Shown: positions 1 to 8,414, numbered from the stretch's first letter. The stretch is 64,000 nt of DNA from an uncultured Schlesneria sp. (GCA_903899985.1 CAIULL010000072.1:1-64000), one strand, 5' to 3'. Translations and numbers: made by a program. The notes: a model not told the origin generated them from the sequence alone.

Positions 1-29
1 AGCCGAGGTGCGTAAGCCCTCGGACTCTT
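1..29. repeat. 29-bp dispersed repeat with small hairpin, copy 1
   Basis: This sequence is identical to 62474-62502. It contains a short stem, CCGAGG pairing with CCTCGG, around a TGCGTAAGC-like loop. In both places it lies close to the phased TTCGA arrays, so the two may travel together. Confidence 0.7.
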
Positions 30-169
30 CCAGAATTGTCAATTTTCTACTTTCTCATAACCACTCTCTGCCGCTTCGGCCCGCCCTCGGACTCGTGGTT
101 CTCTTCAATTCTGCACTAATTCCACCACCGAGAATTTGGTGTCCAAGTTCGAACGAGTTCGACGAGATC

Positions 170-246
170 GGGAGGGTGAGGCTCCCGCCGAACCGAGAAG
201 AAGGTACACGCATCGACCCACCAACTCGGCGGGAGCCTCACCTCCC
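170..246. repeat. Palindromic intergenic repeat (GGGAGGGYGAGGCTCC type), copy 1
   Basis: The left arm GGGAGGGTGAGGCTCCCGCC pairs with the right arm GGGAGCCTCACCTCCC. A central part with GGTACACGCATCGA separates them. A second copy with the same central motif lies at 15686-15760, and partial copies lie near 9240 and 62203. No protein-coding role is likely. Confidence 0.7.
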
Positions 247-290
247 ATCGTGATCCAGGCGATGCGACGCTTCGAAAACTGGTGTCAAAG

Positions 291-406
291 TTCGATCAAG
301 TTCGATCGACTTCGACCATTCCTCGTAATTCATAGGCTTTTCGTCACTTTTTCTACCGCACTCAAGTTCGATCGAGTTCGACGCAGTTCGATCAGGTTCG
401 ATGAAT
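291..406 (+). repeat. Composite array of 10-bp phased TTCGA units, copy A
   Basis: TTCGA occurs at 291, 301 and 311, then again at 367, 377, 387 and 397, each step exactly 10 bp. Between the two blocks is a spacer with TAATTCATAGGCTTTTCG. The 5' flank has CTGGTGTCAAAG. The same order (three units, spacer, several units) recurs at 62332-62451 and 62554-62664. An additional pair of units lies at 148 and 158 after a TTGGTGTCCAAG flank. The function is unknown. Confidence 0.75.
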
Positions 407-1141
407 TTCAGGTTTTCCAACTTTCGAATTGTCTCGATCGGAAACCCGTTTTATCGAGGAAACGCAAAGGAATGCGGATGTTGCAAATTCATTAATCAGC
501 AACAATTCTCTGAATTTCCCGTATTTCAATTCCTCTCCGTGACTTTTGTGCCTCCGTGCGAAAAACCGTCTTCTCCACAACATCAAACTCATCAAGCCAT
601 GAAATCATGGCTCGCGCTGAATGACGCACGTATTTGTTCTGTTCGCGCAGAATCACCCTCTGCAGTGCCGGTCAGCCTGCCCGCGCTAAATTCATGCCGA
701 GTTTTCAAAGAACAAAATCGCTGACGCGGTTGGCCGAAGCGGCTCAGAAAGTAGATGGGAAAATGTGGAAAGCAGGCCAGAACAAGAAAAAATCAATTTC
801 CTGATCCTTCTGGCGATCGCTCTCTCGTGACAACTTCCAGCCGACTTGAACTCCTCTGCGCCTCTTAAATCAAAAGAACGACAAAAATAATACAAATGCG
901 AGTGGCGACGGTCAATATGTGTGTCGTGAAAAAAATATATAAAAATGATGAAGGAGTCTTGAGGTGAGTTTTCGTGAATTGCCAGCAGAGGGCAACGGAA
1001 CTGGAGTGCGGCTTATTCCCGGGAACGGAGTGGCCAATCGATGGATGAAGAAATCAGAAACGGACTCAATTGCAAGCCAGACGAAATGTGCTCTAACATG
1101 ATCTGAAATGGTGGCGGCATGTGATTTTTCGGAGCGACTTG

Positions 1142-2110
1142 ATGCAGACCAGAATCCTCGGAAACTCGGACCTGGCGATTACACCCATCGGATTCGGTGC
1201 GTGGGCGATTGGAGGAGGAGGTTGGGCCTTCGGATGGGGCCCGCAGGACGACGCCGATTCCATCGCCTCCATTCACGAAGCACTCGATTGCGGCATCAAC
1301 TGGATTGATACCGCAGCCGTTTATGGACTCGGACACTCCGAGGAAGTCGTGGCTAAGGCACTGGCGGATATACCGATCCAGCGTCGTCCGTATGTCTTCA
1401 CCAAGTGTGCACGAGTCTGGGATGAGAATCGGCAGGTCGGCAAATGCCTGAAAGCGGAGAGCATCCGCCGCGAATGCGAAAACAGCCTGCGCCGCTTGAA
1501 GGTCGACGTTATCGACTTGTATCAGATTCACTGGCCAGAGCCGCCGGAAGACATCGACGAGGGTTGGCAGGCGGTCCAGAAGCTCAAGCAGGAAGGGAAG
1601 ATCCGCTGGGCCGGCGTGTCGAATTTCAGTGTGGCACAAATGGAACAGGTGGCACCCTACGGTTCGTTCACCTCATTGCAGCCCCCGTATTCAATGCTGC
1701 GTCGGGAGGTCGAAGCCGAAACGCTGCCTTACTGCCAGAAGAACAATATCGGTGTCCTCGTCTATTCGCCAATGCAGTCGGGGCTGCTCACCGGGGCCTG
1801 GACGAAGGAGCGGCACGCGGCGCTCCCCGCCGACGATTGGCGTCGAGAAAAAAACAAGCAATTTCAGGAGCCGTTGTTTTCACGAAACCTGCGCCTGGTC
1901 GAAGTGCTGCGCGGCATCGGTGGTAAGCACGGCAAGTCACCGGGAGAAGTGGCCATCGCTTGGACATTGCGGCTGCCGTCCGTCACCGCTGCGATCGTGG
2001 GAGCCAGAAAGCCAGGGCAACTCAGCCAATTGATCGGTGCCGCCGCATGGCAGTTGTCTCCCACTGAAGTGAATGAAATCGAGCGATTTCTTGTAGTGAA
2101 CCCCGGCTGA
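1142..2110 (+). CDS. Aldo/keto reductase
   Basis: This 322-residue protein belongs to the aldo/keto reductase superfamily, cytoplasmic NAD(P)H-dependent oxidoreductases that reduce aldehydes or ketones on a TIM barrel. The full catalytic tetrad is visible: Asp56 (in WIDTAAVYG), Tyr61, Lys88 (in VFTKC) and His130 (in QIHWPE). The C-terminal cofactor region has the expected IVGARKPGQL. I chose the ATG at 1142 because the protein then begins MQTRILGNSDL, the usual family start; an upstream in-frame ATG at 1121 adds seven residues with no family match. It stands alone, with a repeat-rich region before it and a PEP-CTERM gene about 350 bp after it. The substrate cannot be predicted. Confidence 0.93.
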   Translation: MQTRILGNSDLAITPIGFGAWAIGGGGWAFGWGPQDDADSIASIHEALDCGINWIDTAAVYGLGHSEEVVAKALADIPIQRRPYVFTKCARVWDENRQVGKCLKAESIRRECENSLRRLKVDVIDLYQIHWPEPPEDIDEGWQAVQKLKQEGKIRWAGVSNFSVAQMEQVAPYGSFTSLQPPYSMLRREVEAETLPYCQKNNIGVLVYSPMQSGLLTGAWTKERHAALPADDWRREKNKQFQEPLFSRNLRLVEVLRGIGGKHGKSPGEVAIAWTLRLPSVTAAIVGARKPGQLSQLIGAAAWQLSPTEVNEIERFLVVNPG

Positions 2111-2458
2111 GGAGGTTGCTTCTGACCCCGGTTGCGCGTCCGGAATTTGCTACCAATCGACGGAAGTGAGTCCTGCCCCCATTTGAAGGCGGCCAGGTAC
2201 GCATGGCAATCAGACCATAAAACTAGACCTTAACAATGCCATTTCCAGCCTTATTGATCTTCGTGGCATTCTCACGCGGTAAAGCGTGAAAAGAGCGGGA
2301 ATTTTCTGATTTGCACAAGAATTGACTGTTGAAGTGTTCTTCAATTCGTTGTATTTTTTCTGCGAAAATTCGCTTGGGGACCACTGCGCTGCCGCTGCCA
2401 AATGATCAGTTTGGTGCGGATCTGTGTTTCAATCAAAAGCAATTCAGGAAACAGATCG
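2111..2458. other. Intergenic region upstream of PEP-CTERM gene
   Basis: No gene is visible. Near the downstream gene there is a candidate promoter (2329-2357) embedded in an inverted repeat (2319-2347). Confidence 0.5.
2329..2357 (+). promoter_or_regulatory. Candidate sigma-70 promoter overlapping a palindrome
   Basis: The candidate is a -35 TTGAAG (2329-2334), 17 bp, then a -10 TATTTT (2352-2357). The -35 is one arm of the palindrome TTGAAG-TGTT-CTTCAA, itself inside GAATTG...CAATTC. A regulator binding the palindrome would block the -35. This is inference from sequence only. Confidence 0.3.
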
Positions 2459-3145
2459 ATGAAAAAGTATCTTGGAAAATTGGTTTTGTTCTTTTCCCTC
2501 TTGGGTCTCGCACCGTCGGTCAACGCCGGTAGTTTAGTCATGCTTGATCCGACCTCCGTCGCGACTGACATCGATACAAATGTCCTTTTTGATATTACGA
2601 GAATCATCGACCAGTCGGGCCTCAGCTCGACCTACACCAGCGGCGTGACTGACTTCGACACTTTCACAAGCTCAGCCACAACGAGCGTCTCTGAAGTCTC
2701 CACCATTTGGAGTTCGGCTCCTGGCAACACTTCCGGCAACATCGATTTTACCCTCGGCGGCTCGTATACGATTTCCTCGTTCGCCGTGTGGACGATTGCG
2801 GGCCCTTCGGAAATTGCTGCCGATTTCAGCTTAAAAGACTTTACGCTGCTGGCCTCGGATAACTCGTCGTTCACCGGGGCAACAACGCTCGGCAGTTTTA
2901 CAGCGTCGAAACCCACTAATACTACCGCAGTGAACGCTCAAGTTTTCGATTTCACGGAGACAACGGCTTCCTACGTTCGAATGGAGATCGCGAATAACTA
3001 CGGTGGCGATAGGGTCAGGTTAAACGAAGTCGCCTTCGGCGCGCAAGCCCCTGCCGTCCCCGAACCTTCCTCGTTCGTCCTGCTAGGCCTCGGAGGATTC
3101 GGGTTGGCCATCAACGCGTACCGACGTCATCGTACTACTGCCTGA
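2459..3145 (+). CDS. PEP-CTERM sorting-domain protein
   Basis: This is a 228-residue exported protein. The N-terminus (MKKYLGKLVLFFSLLGLAPS) is a signal peptide likely cleaved after VNA. The C-terminus carries the exosortase sorting signal: VPEPSSF at about residue 200, a hydrophobic stretch LLGLGGFGLAI, and a basic tail YRRHR. PEP-CTERM proteins are recognised by an exosortase and processed to the surface or extracellular matrix; no exosortase gene lies in this window. The middle looks like a beta-sandwich of the discoidin or carbohydrate-binding kind (DFTLLASDNSSF, YVRMEIANNYGGDRVRLNEV), which I infer from pattern only. The start at 2459 follows AGGAAACAG. A strong hairpin terminator follows the stop codon. 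Confidence 0.88.
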   Translation: MKKYLGKLVLFFSLLGLAPSVNAGSLVMLDPTSVATDIDTNVLFDITRIIDQSGLSSTYTSGVTDFDTFTSSATTSVSEVSTIWSSAPGNTSGNIDFTLGGSYTISSFAVWTIAGPSEIAADFSLKDFTLLASDNSSFTGATTLGSFTASKPTNTTAVNAQVFDFTETTASYVRMEIANNYGGDRVRLNEVAFGAQAPAVPEPSSFVLLGLGGFGLAINAYRRHRTTA

Positions 3146-3166
3146 TTCGGCGAATTGAAAACTGTG

Positions 3167-3205
3167 GAACGAAGCCGCTCTTAAAAAGCGGCTTCGTTCG
3201 TTTCT
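3167..3205 (+). terminator. Intrinsic terminator after PEP-CTERM gene
   Basis: A perfect 13-bp stem, GAACGAAGCCGCT (3167-3179) with AGCGGCTTCGTTC (3187-3199), encloses a 7-nt loop. It is followed by GTTTCT and sits 22 bp after the stop codon. Confidence 0.8.
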
Positions 3206-3641
3206 AAAGCCGGACTATGCACATTCTCGTAGTATCAGCGGCCGGCCAACTGAATTTCTCCTCTCGATTTTTATGTGATTTCACCAGCCTCTAGAGCACA
3301 GCTTTTCATCGGATTCAACAGACGCATTGCCGACGATAGACCTCAACGCGGCGAGGAACGCACGACGTTTCCATGGAACTGACGAATCGCTGACGCAGTC
3401 AATCGCATAACCATTGTCGCAAGTTGGCTTTAAAAAACAGTTCTTCGTAAACTCGCGGCCCGAACCCTTTGTCCGCATTTGATACGGGCAGAGTCCTCGA
3501 GGTTGTCATCGATGTCGAACGAGACTGCCAACTTGACTTGTAGTCGTCGGTGATTCAAAGTCTTTCCTCGTTGATAGGATTCCCGTCGTTCAATCCGGGC
3601 AAGTTACCCTGAAAGCTTGCCAACAGCAGGAACTTACAGAA
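3206..3641. other. Intergenic region, nothing recognised
   Basis: No supported gene. A 65-codon frame on the minus strand (3281-3478) shows no family features or ribosome binding site. Confidence 0.5.
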
Positions 3642-4517
3642 ATGAGCTATGACCTGTTTCTCAAGCCAGGCGCCACGCCACTTTCCAGAGATCAGTTCGA
3701 TTCATACTTCAGCGGACGTCCGCATTTCACAGTCAATAACGGCCAGGCTTTTTACGAAAACGAAGACACCGGTGTCTATTTCTCTTTCGACTATGAATCT
3801 GGCGAAGAAGAAGGAGAAGAAGAAGATTGCGTTGCGTTCAACCTCAATTATTTTCGCCCTCATTTCTTTGGTCTCGAAGCCGCGCCAGAGGTTGCTTCTT
3901 TCATCTCGAACTTCAATCTTTCGGTAGATGATTATCAATATGACGGAATGGGTGAAGGTCCGTTCTCGATAGAAGGCTTCCTTCGCGGATGGAATGTTGG
4001 AAATCGATTTGGTTATCGAGCCATGCTTTCGCGAAACGATCGTTCGGAGGTTAACGTTTACCCCACGGACGGCCTTGAACGCGTCTGGCGGTGGAACTTC
4101 AACCGTGCGGCGATACAGAACATTGTTGGCGATACCCTGTTCGTCCCACGCTTCATGTTCATGAAAGGGGAAAAGACGGCGCGAACCGCCATCGTTTGGC
4201 CGGACGCCTGCCCAATTTACATGCCGAAGGCCGATCTTGTAATCGTTATGCGCGATGAATTATCGACCACGCCAACGGCCGACGATCCGCGAGAAGTCAC
4301 CGTTGTTGAGTGGGCCAAGGTCGAATCCATCATCAATGACTTTCCCTATGACGAAAAACAGGGACATTTTCGACTCGAATATGATCACGCTCCATCCTTA
4401 GTCTCCGAATTCGTTCAATCTCTTCCGCTTGTCCCGCATGATCGAGACATGGGATTGGCTTGTGACAGCATTCTGAATGCTGAATTGGTCGCTGAGGCTC
4501 TTAAAGCTGAACAATAA
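3642..4517 (+). CDS. Hypothetical cytoplasmic protein
   Basis: This is a 291-residue protein with no signal peptide or membrane segment, beginning MSYDLFLKPGATPLSRDQF. I do not recognise a named family. An acidic stretch (ESGEEEGEEEDC) lies near residue 50. The N-terminal pattern (MSYDLFL then a beta-rich segment) resembles small proteins of unknown function seen in many bacteria, some next to toxin genes; nothing here shows a toxin partner. The second half has many aromatic and acidic residues (VVEWAKVESIINDFPYDEKQ). The start at 3642 is preceded by AGGAA at about 10 bp. It stands alone between the PEP-CTERM gene and the EF-hand gene. Confidence 0.75.
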   Translation: MSYDLFLKPGATPLSRDQFDSYFSGRPHFTVNNGQAFYENEDTGVYFSFDYESGEEEGEEEDCVAFNLNYFRPHFFGLEAAPEVASFISNFNLSVDDYQYDGMGEGPFSIEGFLRGWNVGNRFGYRAMLSRNDRSEVNVYPTDGLERVWRWNFNRAAIQNIVGDTLFVPRFMFMKGEKTARTAIVWPDACPIYMPKADLVIVMRDELSTTPTADDPREVTVVEWAKVESIINDFPYDEKQGHFRLEYDHAPSLVSEFVQSLPLVPHDRDMGLACDSILNAELVAEALKAEQ

Positions 4518-4714
4518 AAGGTGTGCTTTTTTCCAAGCTTGCGGACACCGCATGTTCGTCATTCCGCGTGCTTCAATTGTTGATGCGACGCTCTAAGCTC
4601 GAGGCGCAATTGCGTCGAAACTGCCGCGTTAAAAATCGGTTGGTGCGCAGTTCTTCGGCAGCCGAAAAACCTCACAGGACCGAACGTGCTCTGCCCCCAT
4701 CTCTCATACGGAGA

Positions 4715-5086
4715 TTACCTTCCGTTGGGGTGATTGATGGGATCGCGGCTGCCGATATCTTTTCCGTAGGCATCGATTTCTGCTTGATTGACTTGACCGT
4801 CTTTGTTTGTATCCGCGGCATCGAAATGAAATAGAAGTCGATTCACGTCACGGTGAGGTTTCGAGCGACCGAACGACTCCATCTCATTTCGATAGACGAT
4901 TCCATCGCGATCATGATCGGCTGCCGACCATGGGCCGTTTGGACCAGGTCCCCAAGGCTGAGCAACGAAGATGAATGCCGCGCCAGCCAGGACTGCCCCG
5001 ACCAGAATGAACGCGAGTCTTGCCCGGCGGCTGAGACCCTCAAAACGGCTTCTCGTCGGTTGAAGTTGTTCGACAGGGGTGTTCAT
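4715..5086 (-). CDS. Membrane-anchored EF-hand protein
   Basis: This is a 123-residue protein with one N-terminal transmembrane segment (ARLAFILVGAVLAGAAFIFV, about residues 22-41) and two EF-hand-like calcium loops: DHDRDGIVYRNEM near residue 58 and DTNKDGQVNQAEI near residue 93. Both loops have the Asp-x-Asp/Asn-x-Asp-Gly pattern and a final Glu. The soluble part is probably on the outer side of the cytoplasmic membrane, where it would bind Ca2+. EF-hand exported proteins are frequent in planctomycetes; the partner is unknown. The start is the ATG at 5086; no strong ribosome binding site precedes it. Confidence 0.82.
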   Translation of the reverse strand: MNTPVEQLQPTRSRFEGLSRRARLAFILVGAVLAGAAFIFVAQPWGPGPNGPWSAADHDRDGIVYRNEMESFGRSKPHRDVNRLLFHFDAADTNKDGQVNQAEIDAYGKDIGSRDPINHPNGR

Positions 5087-5405
5087 AGTTGATTTTGTCT
5101 TTCTGCTTTAGCAATTTTAGAGCGAGGACGGAAGTCATCGGTCTTGCGTTCAGAATGGCATCTTGTCAACCAGTCCGCTAGCTCACTTGCCGATTGAAAA
5201 CTAGATTCAGGTTTATTGCGTCCAAATTAACAAAAAGAGGGCAAGAGACCAATAACGTGGTACAAGGAACTCATCAGTGTGTTCTTTCAAGGCAAATAAC
5301 GAGAAAACATGTGGCTGAATATCAATGTGACGCGCGAGGGGCCAAAATTGAATTGCAATTGTACCTGACACCTTGTCTTTGTCCGGGTATCCCATCCGAC
5401 TCTTT

Positions 5406-5467
5406 CCCCTGAAGGGGGAACGGATACCAGCCCAGCGGCAAGCTCGTCCTCGAGCGCCGCCCTGGGT
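5406..5467 (+). repeat. Left arm of a ~0.7 kb inverted-repeat element
   Basis: The reverse complement of this segment closely matches 6029-6089: both share CCCAGGGCGGCGCTCGA, then CTTGCCGCTGGGCTGGTATC, then a C4/G4 mini-hairpin. Between the arms lie the hairpin repeats. The structure resembles a miniature inverted-repeat element or paired REP sequences. Confidence 0.65.
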
Positions 5468-5569
5468 CACATTCACAAAAACGGCGTTGCCCTGTAAGGC
5501 ACGCCGGAAGGATTTTTCGTCGGGAAAACAGGGGTATTTTGAAAAAGTGTGGTGGCGACTCTCAATCTT

Positions 5570-5618
5570 CAAGCTCTCCACCGACCTCGCGTCGGTGGAA
5601 GCAACGACTGAGCGGCTA
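5570..5618 (+). repeat. Hairpin repeat copy 1
   Basis: The stem is CCACCGAC (5578-5585) with GTCGGTGG (5591-5598), loop CTCGC, followed by AAGCAACGACTGA. Copy 2 lies 73 bp downstream in the same orientation. Confidence 0.65.
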
Positions 5619-5642
5619 CCACCAAGCATTATCGCAAAAAGG

Positions 5643-5691
5643 CAAGCTCTCCACTGACCTTGTGTCAGTGGAAGCAACGACTGAAGAGCTA
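5643..5691 (+). repeat. Hairpin repeat copy 2, compensated stem
   Basis: The stem is CCACTGAC (5651-5658) with GTCAGTGG (5664-5671). Relative to copy 1 a C-G pair has become a T-A pair, so pairing is kept. The flanks are the same (CAAGCTCT before, AAGCAACGACTGA after). Confidence 0.65.
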
Positions 5692-5740
5692 TTGATCTAG
5701 CTCAATCGGATGGTTATCGAGTAGTACTAGCTTGAAAGTC

Positions 5741-5852
5741 GATGCTCCCACCGACGCGCGAGGGTCGGCGGAGAGCAAGACATTTCACCATTGTTCCAAC
5801 GGTGTCGCTGGCCAATCGCTGCTTCCACCGACAGAAGGTCGTTGGAGAGCAT
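5741..5852 (-). repeat. Hairpin repeat copies 3 and 4, inverted
   Basis: On the minus strand two more copies are read: GCTCTCCAACGAC...GTCGGTGGAAGC (5825-5845) and GCTCTCCGCCGAC...GTCGGTGGGAGC (5748-5771). Each stem has one mismatch. They face copies 1 and 2, as expected for arms of the larger inverted repeat. Confidence 0.55.
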
Positions 5853-6028
5853 TTTCCATAACGGCGTTCCACGGTTATTGCCGTTTTTCCGACGAAAAAT
5901 CCTTCACGGAGTTGCCCTGTAAGGGCAACGGAATCGGCAACACACAATTGCCGCATCATTGTTTGAATCGAAACGCGATTATTGCGTTCCCGTCCCCTTT
6001 CAGGGCACCAACAATTCCCTCAACCCCA

Positions 6029-6089
6029 ACCCAGGGCGGCGCTCGAAGACTCGCTTGCCGCTGGGCTGGTATCCATATCCCCTTCGGGG
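6029..6089 (-). repeat. Right arm of the inverted-repeat element
   Basis: This arm is the inverse of 5406-5467. It ends with the mini-hairpin CCCCTTCGGGG. Confidence 0.65.
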
Positions 6090-6244
6090 AAAAGTCGAGT
6101 GCCATTTCAATACGCGATGCCCCTTTCGACCGGCTGCTTGTTGCCCGAACGCTGTCAGAGGGCGATTCCCATTGCCCGCGCGGATTCGCAACTCGACGCT
6201 TATGGCGTCACACGCCCCCGTCGCCATGACGACAATCCTTACAA

Positions 6245-7777
6245 TTACCGCAATTCGTGGACACCCTGCTTCAGTTCGTAGAGTTGTTTCACTTCATTGT
6301 CAGTGAGTGCCCGGTCGAAAACGGCCAGATCGTCGAGATGTCCGACGTAGGCCGCACCAAGGACTAGCAGCACTCGTTGAGGATCCCAGCCGAACGACAG
6401 GTCCCAGTTCTCAATGGTCCCCTGCAATTTGCCGTTCAGATGCAGTCGCCCGATCGGTGGCTTCCGCTTGTTATTCAGATTCTCGACAGAGAACACCGCG
6501 TGCGTCCAGGCCTCTCGCGAAAAGGGAGCCCGTTCCACCTGGACCATGGGCCGTTTGTTGAAAGGAATGTCGGCCCACTGGACGTTGTCCGGGTTCCAGA
6601 TATGAAACAGCGGCCGAATTGCATACCGGAAAAATCGTGGCGTTTCGTCCTTGGACCACTCGAGGAAGATAAACCCCTTTTTGAGATCGTCGCCAACAAT
6701 CTGGACGGGATCACAATAGCCAGGCTCAAGATCCTGATCGGGATTCAGACGTAACCAGACCGAGACGGACGTGTTCCAGTTCTGATCGTTGTACCCCAGA
6801 GTTCCGGCATCCTTATAAACCGGACGAAAATTGTTCTTCTTCGTGAAATGCAGGCCACCACCAAAACGACCCCCGTCTGCGATAAGCTTGACATCGTCCG
6901 TCGCGACAGCGGGGACGAGGTCCTTTCCCTGCTGGAGATAACAGGCTTTGTCACCGCGAGCAAAATCGGCATCGAGTCCGGTGTCGAACGAGGCATGCAA
7001 CGTCAGCGCCCGGGCGAGCCGGCCTTTTGTCTCGCCGTCCGCACCCTTAATAATCTGTGCGGCTTCTTCGGGACCGATGTCGCGGACATAAATGTGACGC
7101 CAGCGAATCTCGCCACCATGAGTCTGCAGGTGGATAGGACCTTTCGCTGCCAGTGGCTGATTGCGATCGTAGTAATTCTCCATGACCGCGTTGTCGACAA
7201 CGAGTTGATCGTTCAGCCAGACCCAGGTCCGATTCTGGACCTGACGAATGCGAAGCTGGTTCCATTCGCCAAACGGACGATCGGCCAGGACAAGCGGATC
7301 ACGTCCACTGGTGCCCGGTGTGTTATTAAAGAGTCCGCCGGAACCTAGATGCGGTTTCCGCGTCGGGGCTTTCAAGTCATACACCTGATTCCAGTCCCAG
7401 ATCTGGACTTGTGGTGTGCCGCGCAGATAGATCCCGCTATCGGCTTTCGGGACGGTTTTGTATTCGATCAGGAAATCAATATCACCGTATTCGTCGTCTG
7501 TCGTCGCATAGGGACCATGTCCATCATTAACGAGTTCCCCATTTTCAACGGCCCAGTTCTTGGAAAACTCGGCTCGCTGTTTTGCGAGGTTTGCTTCCTT
7601 TTGCTCGCCGGTCAATGCCCCGACATTGTGAGGGTTCAGACCATGCCAGCCGGTGAGATCTCGACCATTAAAAAGGGGGCGAAACCCGGCGGGCGGTTTC
7701 GGCTCGTCCCCGTGGCTGATTGTCGATAGTCCAACAAAGGCCAGGATCACCAGGGTTCGTATCAATCCGTCATGCAT
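6245..7777 (-). CDS. DUF1080 (3-keto-disaccharide hydrolase) plus LamG-like protein
   Basis: This is a 510-residue secreted protein. A signal peptide (MHDGLIRTLVILAFVGLSTI) precedes a DUF1080 domain: FRPLFNGRDLTGWHGL, then DIDFLIEYKTVPKADSGIYL, GEWNQLRIRQVQNRTWVWLN and IHLQTHGGEIRWRHIYVRDI, together about residues 30-240. A second concanavalin/LamG-like domain follows (about 255-505), with WTHAVFSVENLN, GRLHLNGKLQG and the ending HLDDLAVFDRALTDNEVKQLY. DUF1080 enzymes are reported to hydrolyse 3-keto-glycosides, and planctomycetes encode many, often for polysaccharide use outside the cytoplasm. I chose the ATG at 7777 because it places the signal peptide at the N-terminus; a longer frame to 7852 adds 25 non-family residues. 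It has no operon partner. Confidence 0.88.
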   Translation of the reverse strand: MHDGLIRTLVILAFVGLSTISHGDEPKPPAGFRPLFNGRDLTGWHGLNPHNVGALTGEQKEANLAKQRAEFSKNWAVENGELVNDGHGPYATTDDEYGDIDFLIEYKTVPKADSGIYLRGTPQVQIWDWNQVYDLKAPTRKPHLGSGGLFNNTPGTSGRDPLVLADRPFGEWNQLRIRQVQNRTWVWLNDQLVVDNAVMENYYDRNQPLAAKGPIHLQTHGGEIRWRHIYVRDIGPEEAAQIIKGADGETKGRLARALTLHASFDTGLDADFARGDKACYLQQGKDLVPAVATDDVKLIADGGRFGGGLHFTKKNNFRPVYKDAGTLGYNDQNWNTSVSVWLRLNPDQDLEPGYCDPVQIVGDDLKKGFIFLEWSKDETPRFFRYAIRPLFHIWNPDNVQWADIPFNKRPMVQVERAPFSREAWTHAVFSVENLNNKRKPPIGRLHLNGKLQGTIENWDLSFGWDPQRVLLVLGAAYVGHLDDLAVFDRALTDNEVKQLYELKQGVHELR

Positions 7778-8122
7778 GAGATGGCTTTCGTGGTCGAGAA
7801 CAGTTTCGTGGATGTTTGAGTCATGGGAACAAACGGTATTACTGATCCGCATGCGTACCGCATGCGATCATCGCGAACCTCGTTTTAGTTTCAACTGTAT
7901 CGCGATCACTGGGAACACAGTATCACTGGGGACACAGTACGTTCGGTAATACGAAGGCTTTCGAATTCATGAAGAGGTTTTAACGTGCTTTCGATGAAAC
8001 ATTCCGGACGTCGAAAAACGATAGGTTGACGGTTTCGAAGCCGCGAGTTTTTCACAGAAGGGGACTCAAAAGATCGGCGTTCCACCGACGTGTCGATTCC
8101 GGAACGACAAGATTTCGATTTG

Positions 8123-8169
8123 TTCTTTGTCCCCCTGGGACACCCGACAGTAGCCCATCGTTTCAACGG
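8123..8169 (+). repeat. 47-bp repeat, forward member of inverted pair
   Basis: This matches the reverse complement of 8368-8414 at 40 of 47 positions by eye. Shared blocks are TTCTTTGTC, TGGGACACCCGA, TAGCCCA and TTCAACGG. Confidence 0.65.
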
Positions 8170-8367
8170 GGCGTAATGCAAAACGACACTGCGTCGAGTC
8201 CCATCGGGACGACAGATTCAAAAGGACGATCGATCGTCTCGATTCATCGATATCGGCGTTTGTTGGTGCACCCATTTGCTTTTGTTTTGTTGGCCTTCGC
8301 GTGGTTTTCGAACGATCTTGTATCGTCGCTGTCGGGACTCTGGGGTATTGCTTGTGCCGTCGATCCA

Positions 8368-8414
8368 CCGTTGAAGCGGTGGGCTATTATCGGGTGTCCC
8401 ACGAAGACAAAGAA
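8368..8414 (-). repeat. 47-bp repeat, reverse member of inverted pair
   Basis: This pairs with 8123-8169. At its end the sequence CCACCG-TTGAAG-CGGTGG forms a perfect 6-bp hairpin (8365-8382). Confidence 0.65.

Larger units (their letters stand above)
1..1141. other. Repeat-rich intergenic region, no gene
   Basis: I see no convincing gene here. The short open frames are arginine- and serine-rich and run through repeats. The region holds a 29-bp element shared with 62474-62502, a pair of TTCGA units 10 bp apart (148 and 158), a long palindromic repeat (170-246) and a phased TTCGA array (291-406). Around 519-570 and 830-870 there is text resembling dispersed repeats of the type 'cctctgcgcctctt'. 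Confidence 0.6.
5087..6244. other. Repeat cluster between EF-hand and DUF1080 genes
   Basis: There is no gene I would support. The stretch 5406-6089 behaves as one large imperfect inverted-repeat element: related 60-nt ends point at each other, and four copies of a hairpin repeat plus two copies of a 'cgacgaaaaatccttc' repeat lie between them. Open frames here are translations of the repeats. Confidence 0.6.

Noticed and set aside
291-406. CRISPR-like array
   Set aside because: Units are 10 bp with no variable spacers of constant length and no cas genes in the window.
1444-1926. 160-codon open frame inside the aldo/keto reductase gene
   Set aside because: It overlaps the conserved gene in another frame and has an Arg/Ala-rich composition without family match.
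3281-3478. 65-codon minus-strand frame
   Set aside because: No ribosome binding site, no hydrophobic or domain pattern; likely chance.
4523-4834. 103-codon frame after the unknown protein
   Set aside because: It overlaps the EF-hand gene on the opposite strand, has no start signal and no family match.
5213-5677. 154-codon minus-strand frame in the repeat cluster
   Set aside because: It is a translation of the palindromic repeats and has no family pattern.
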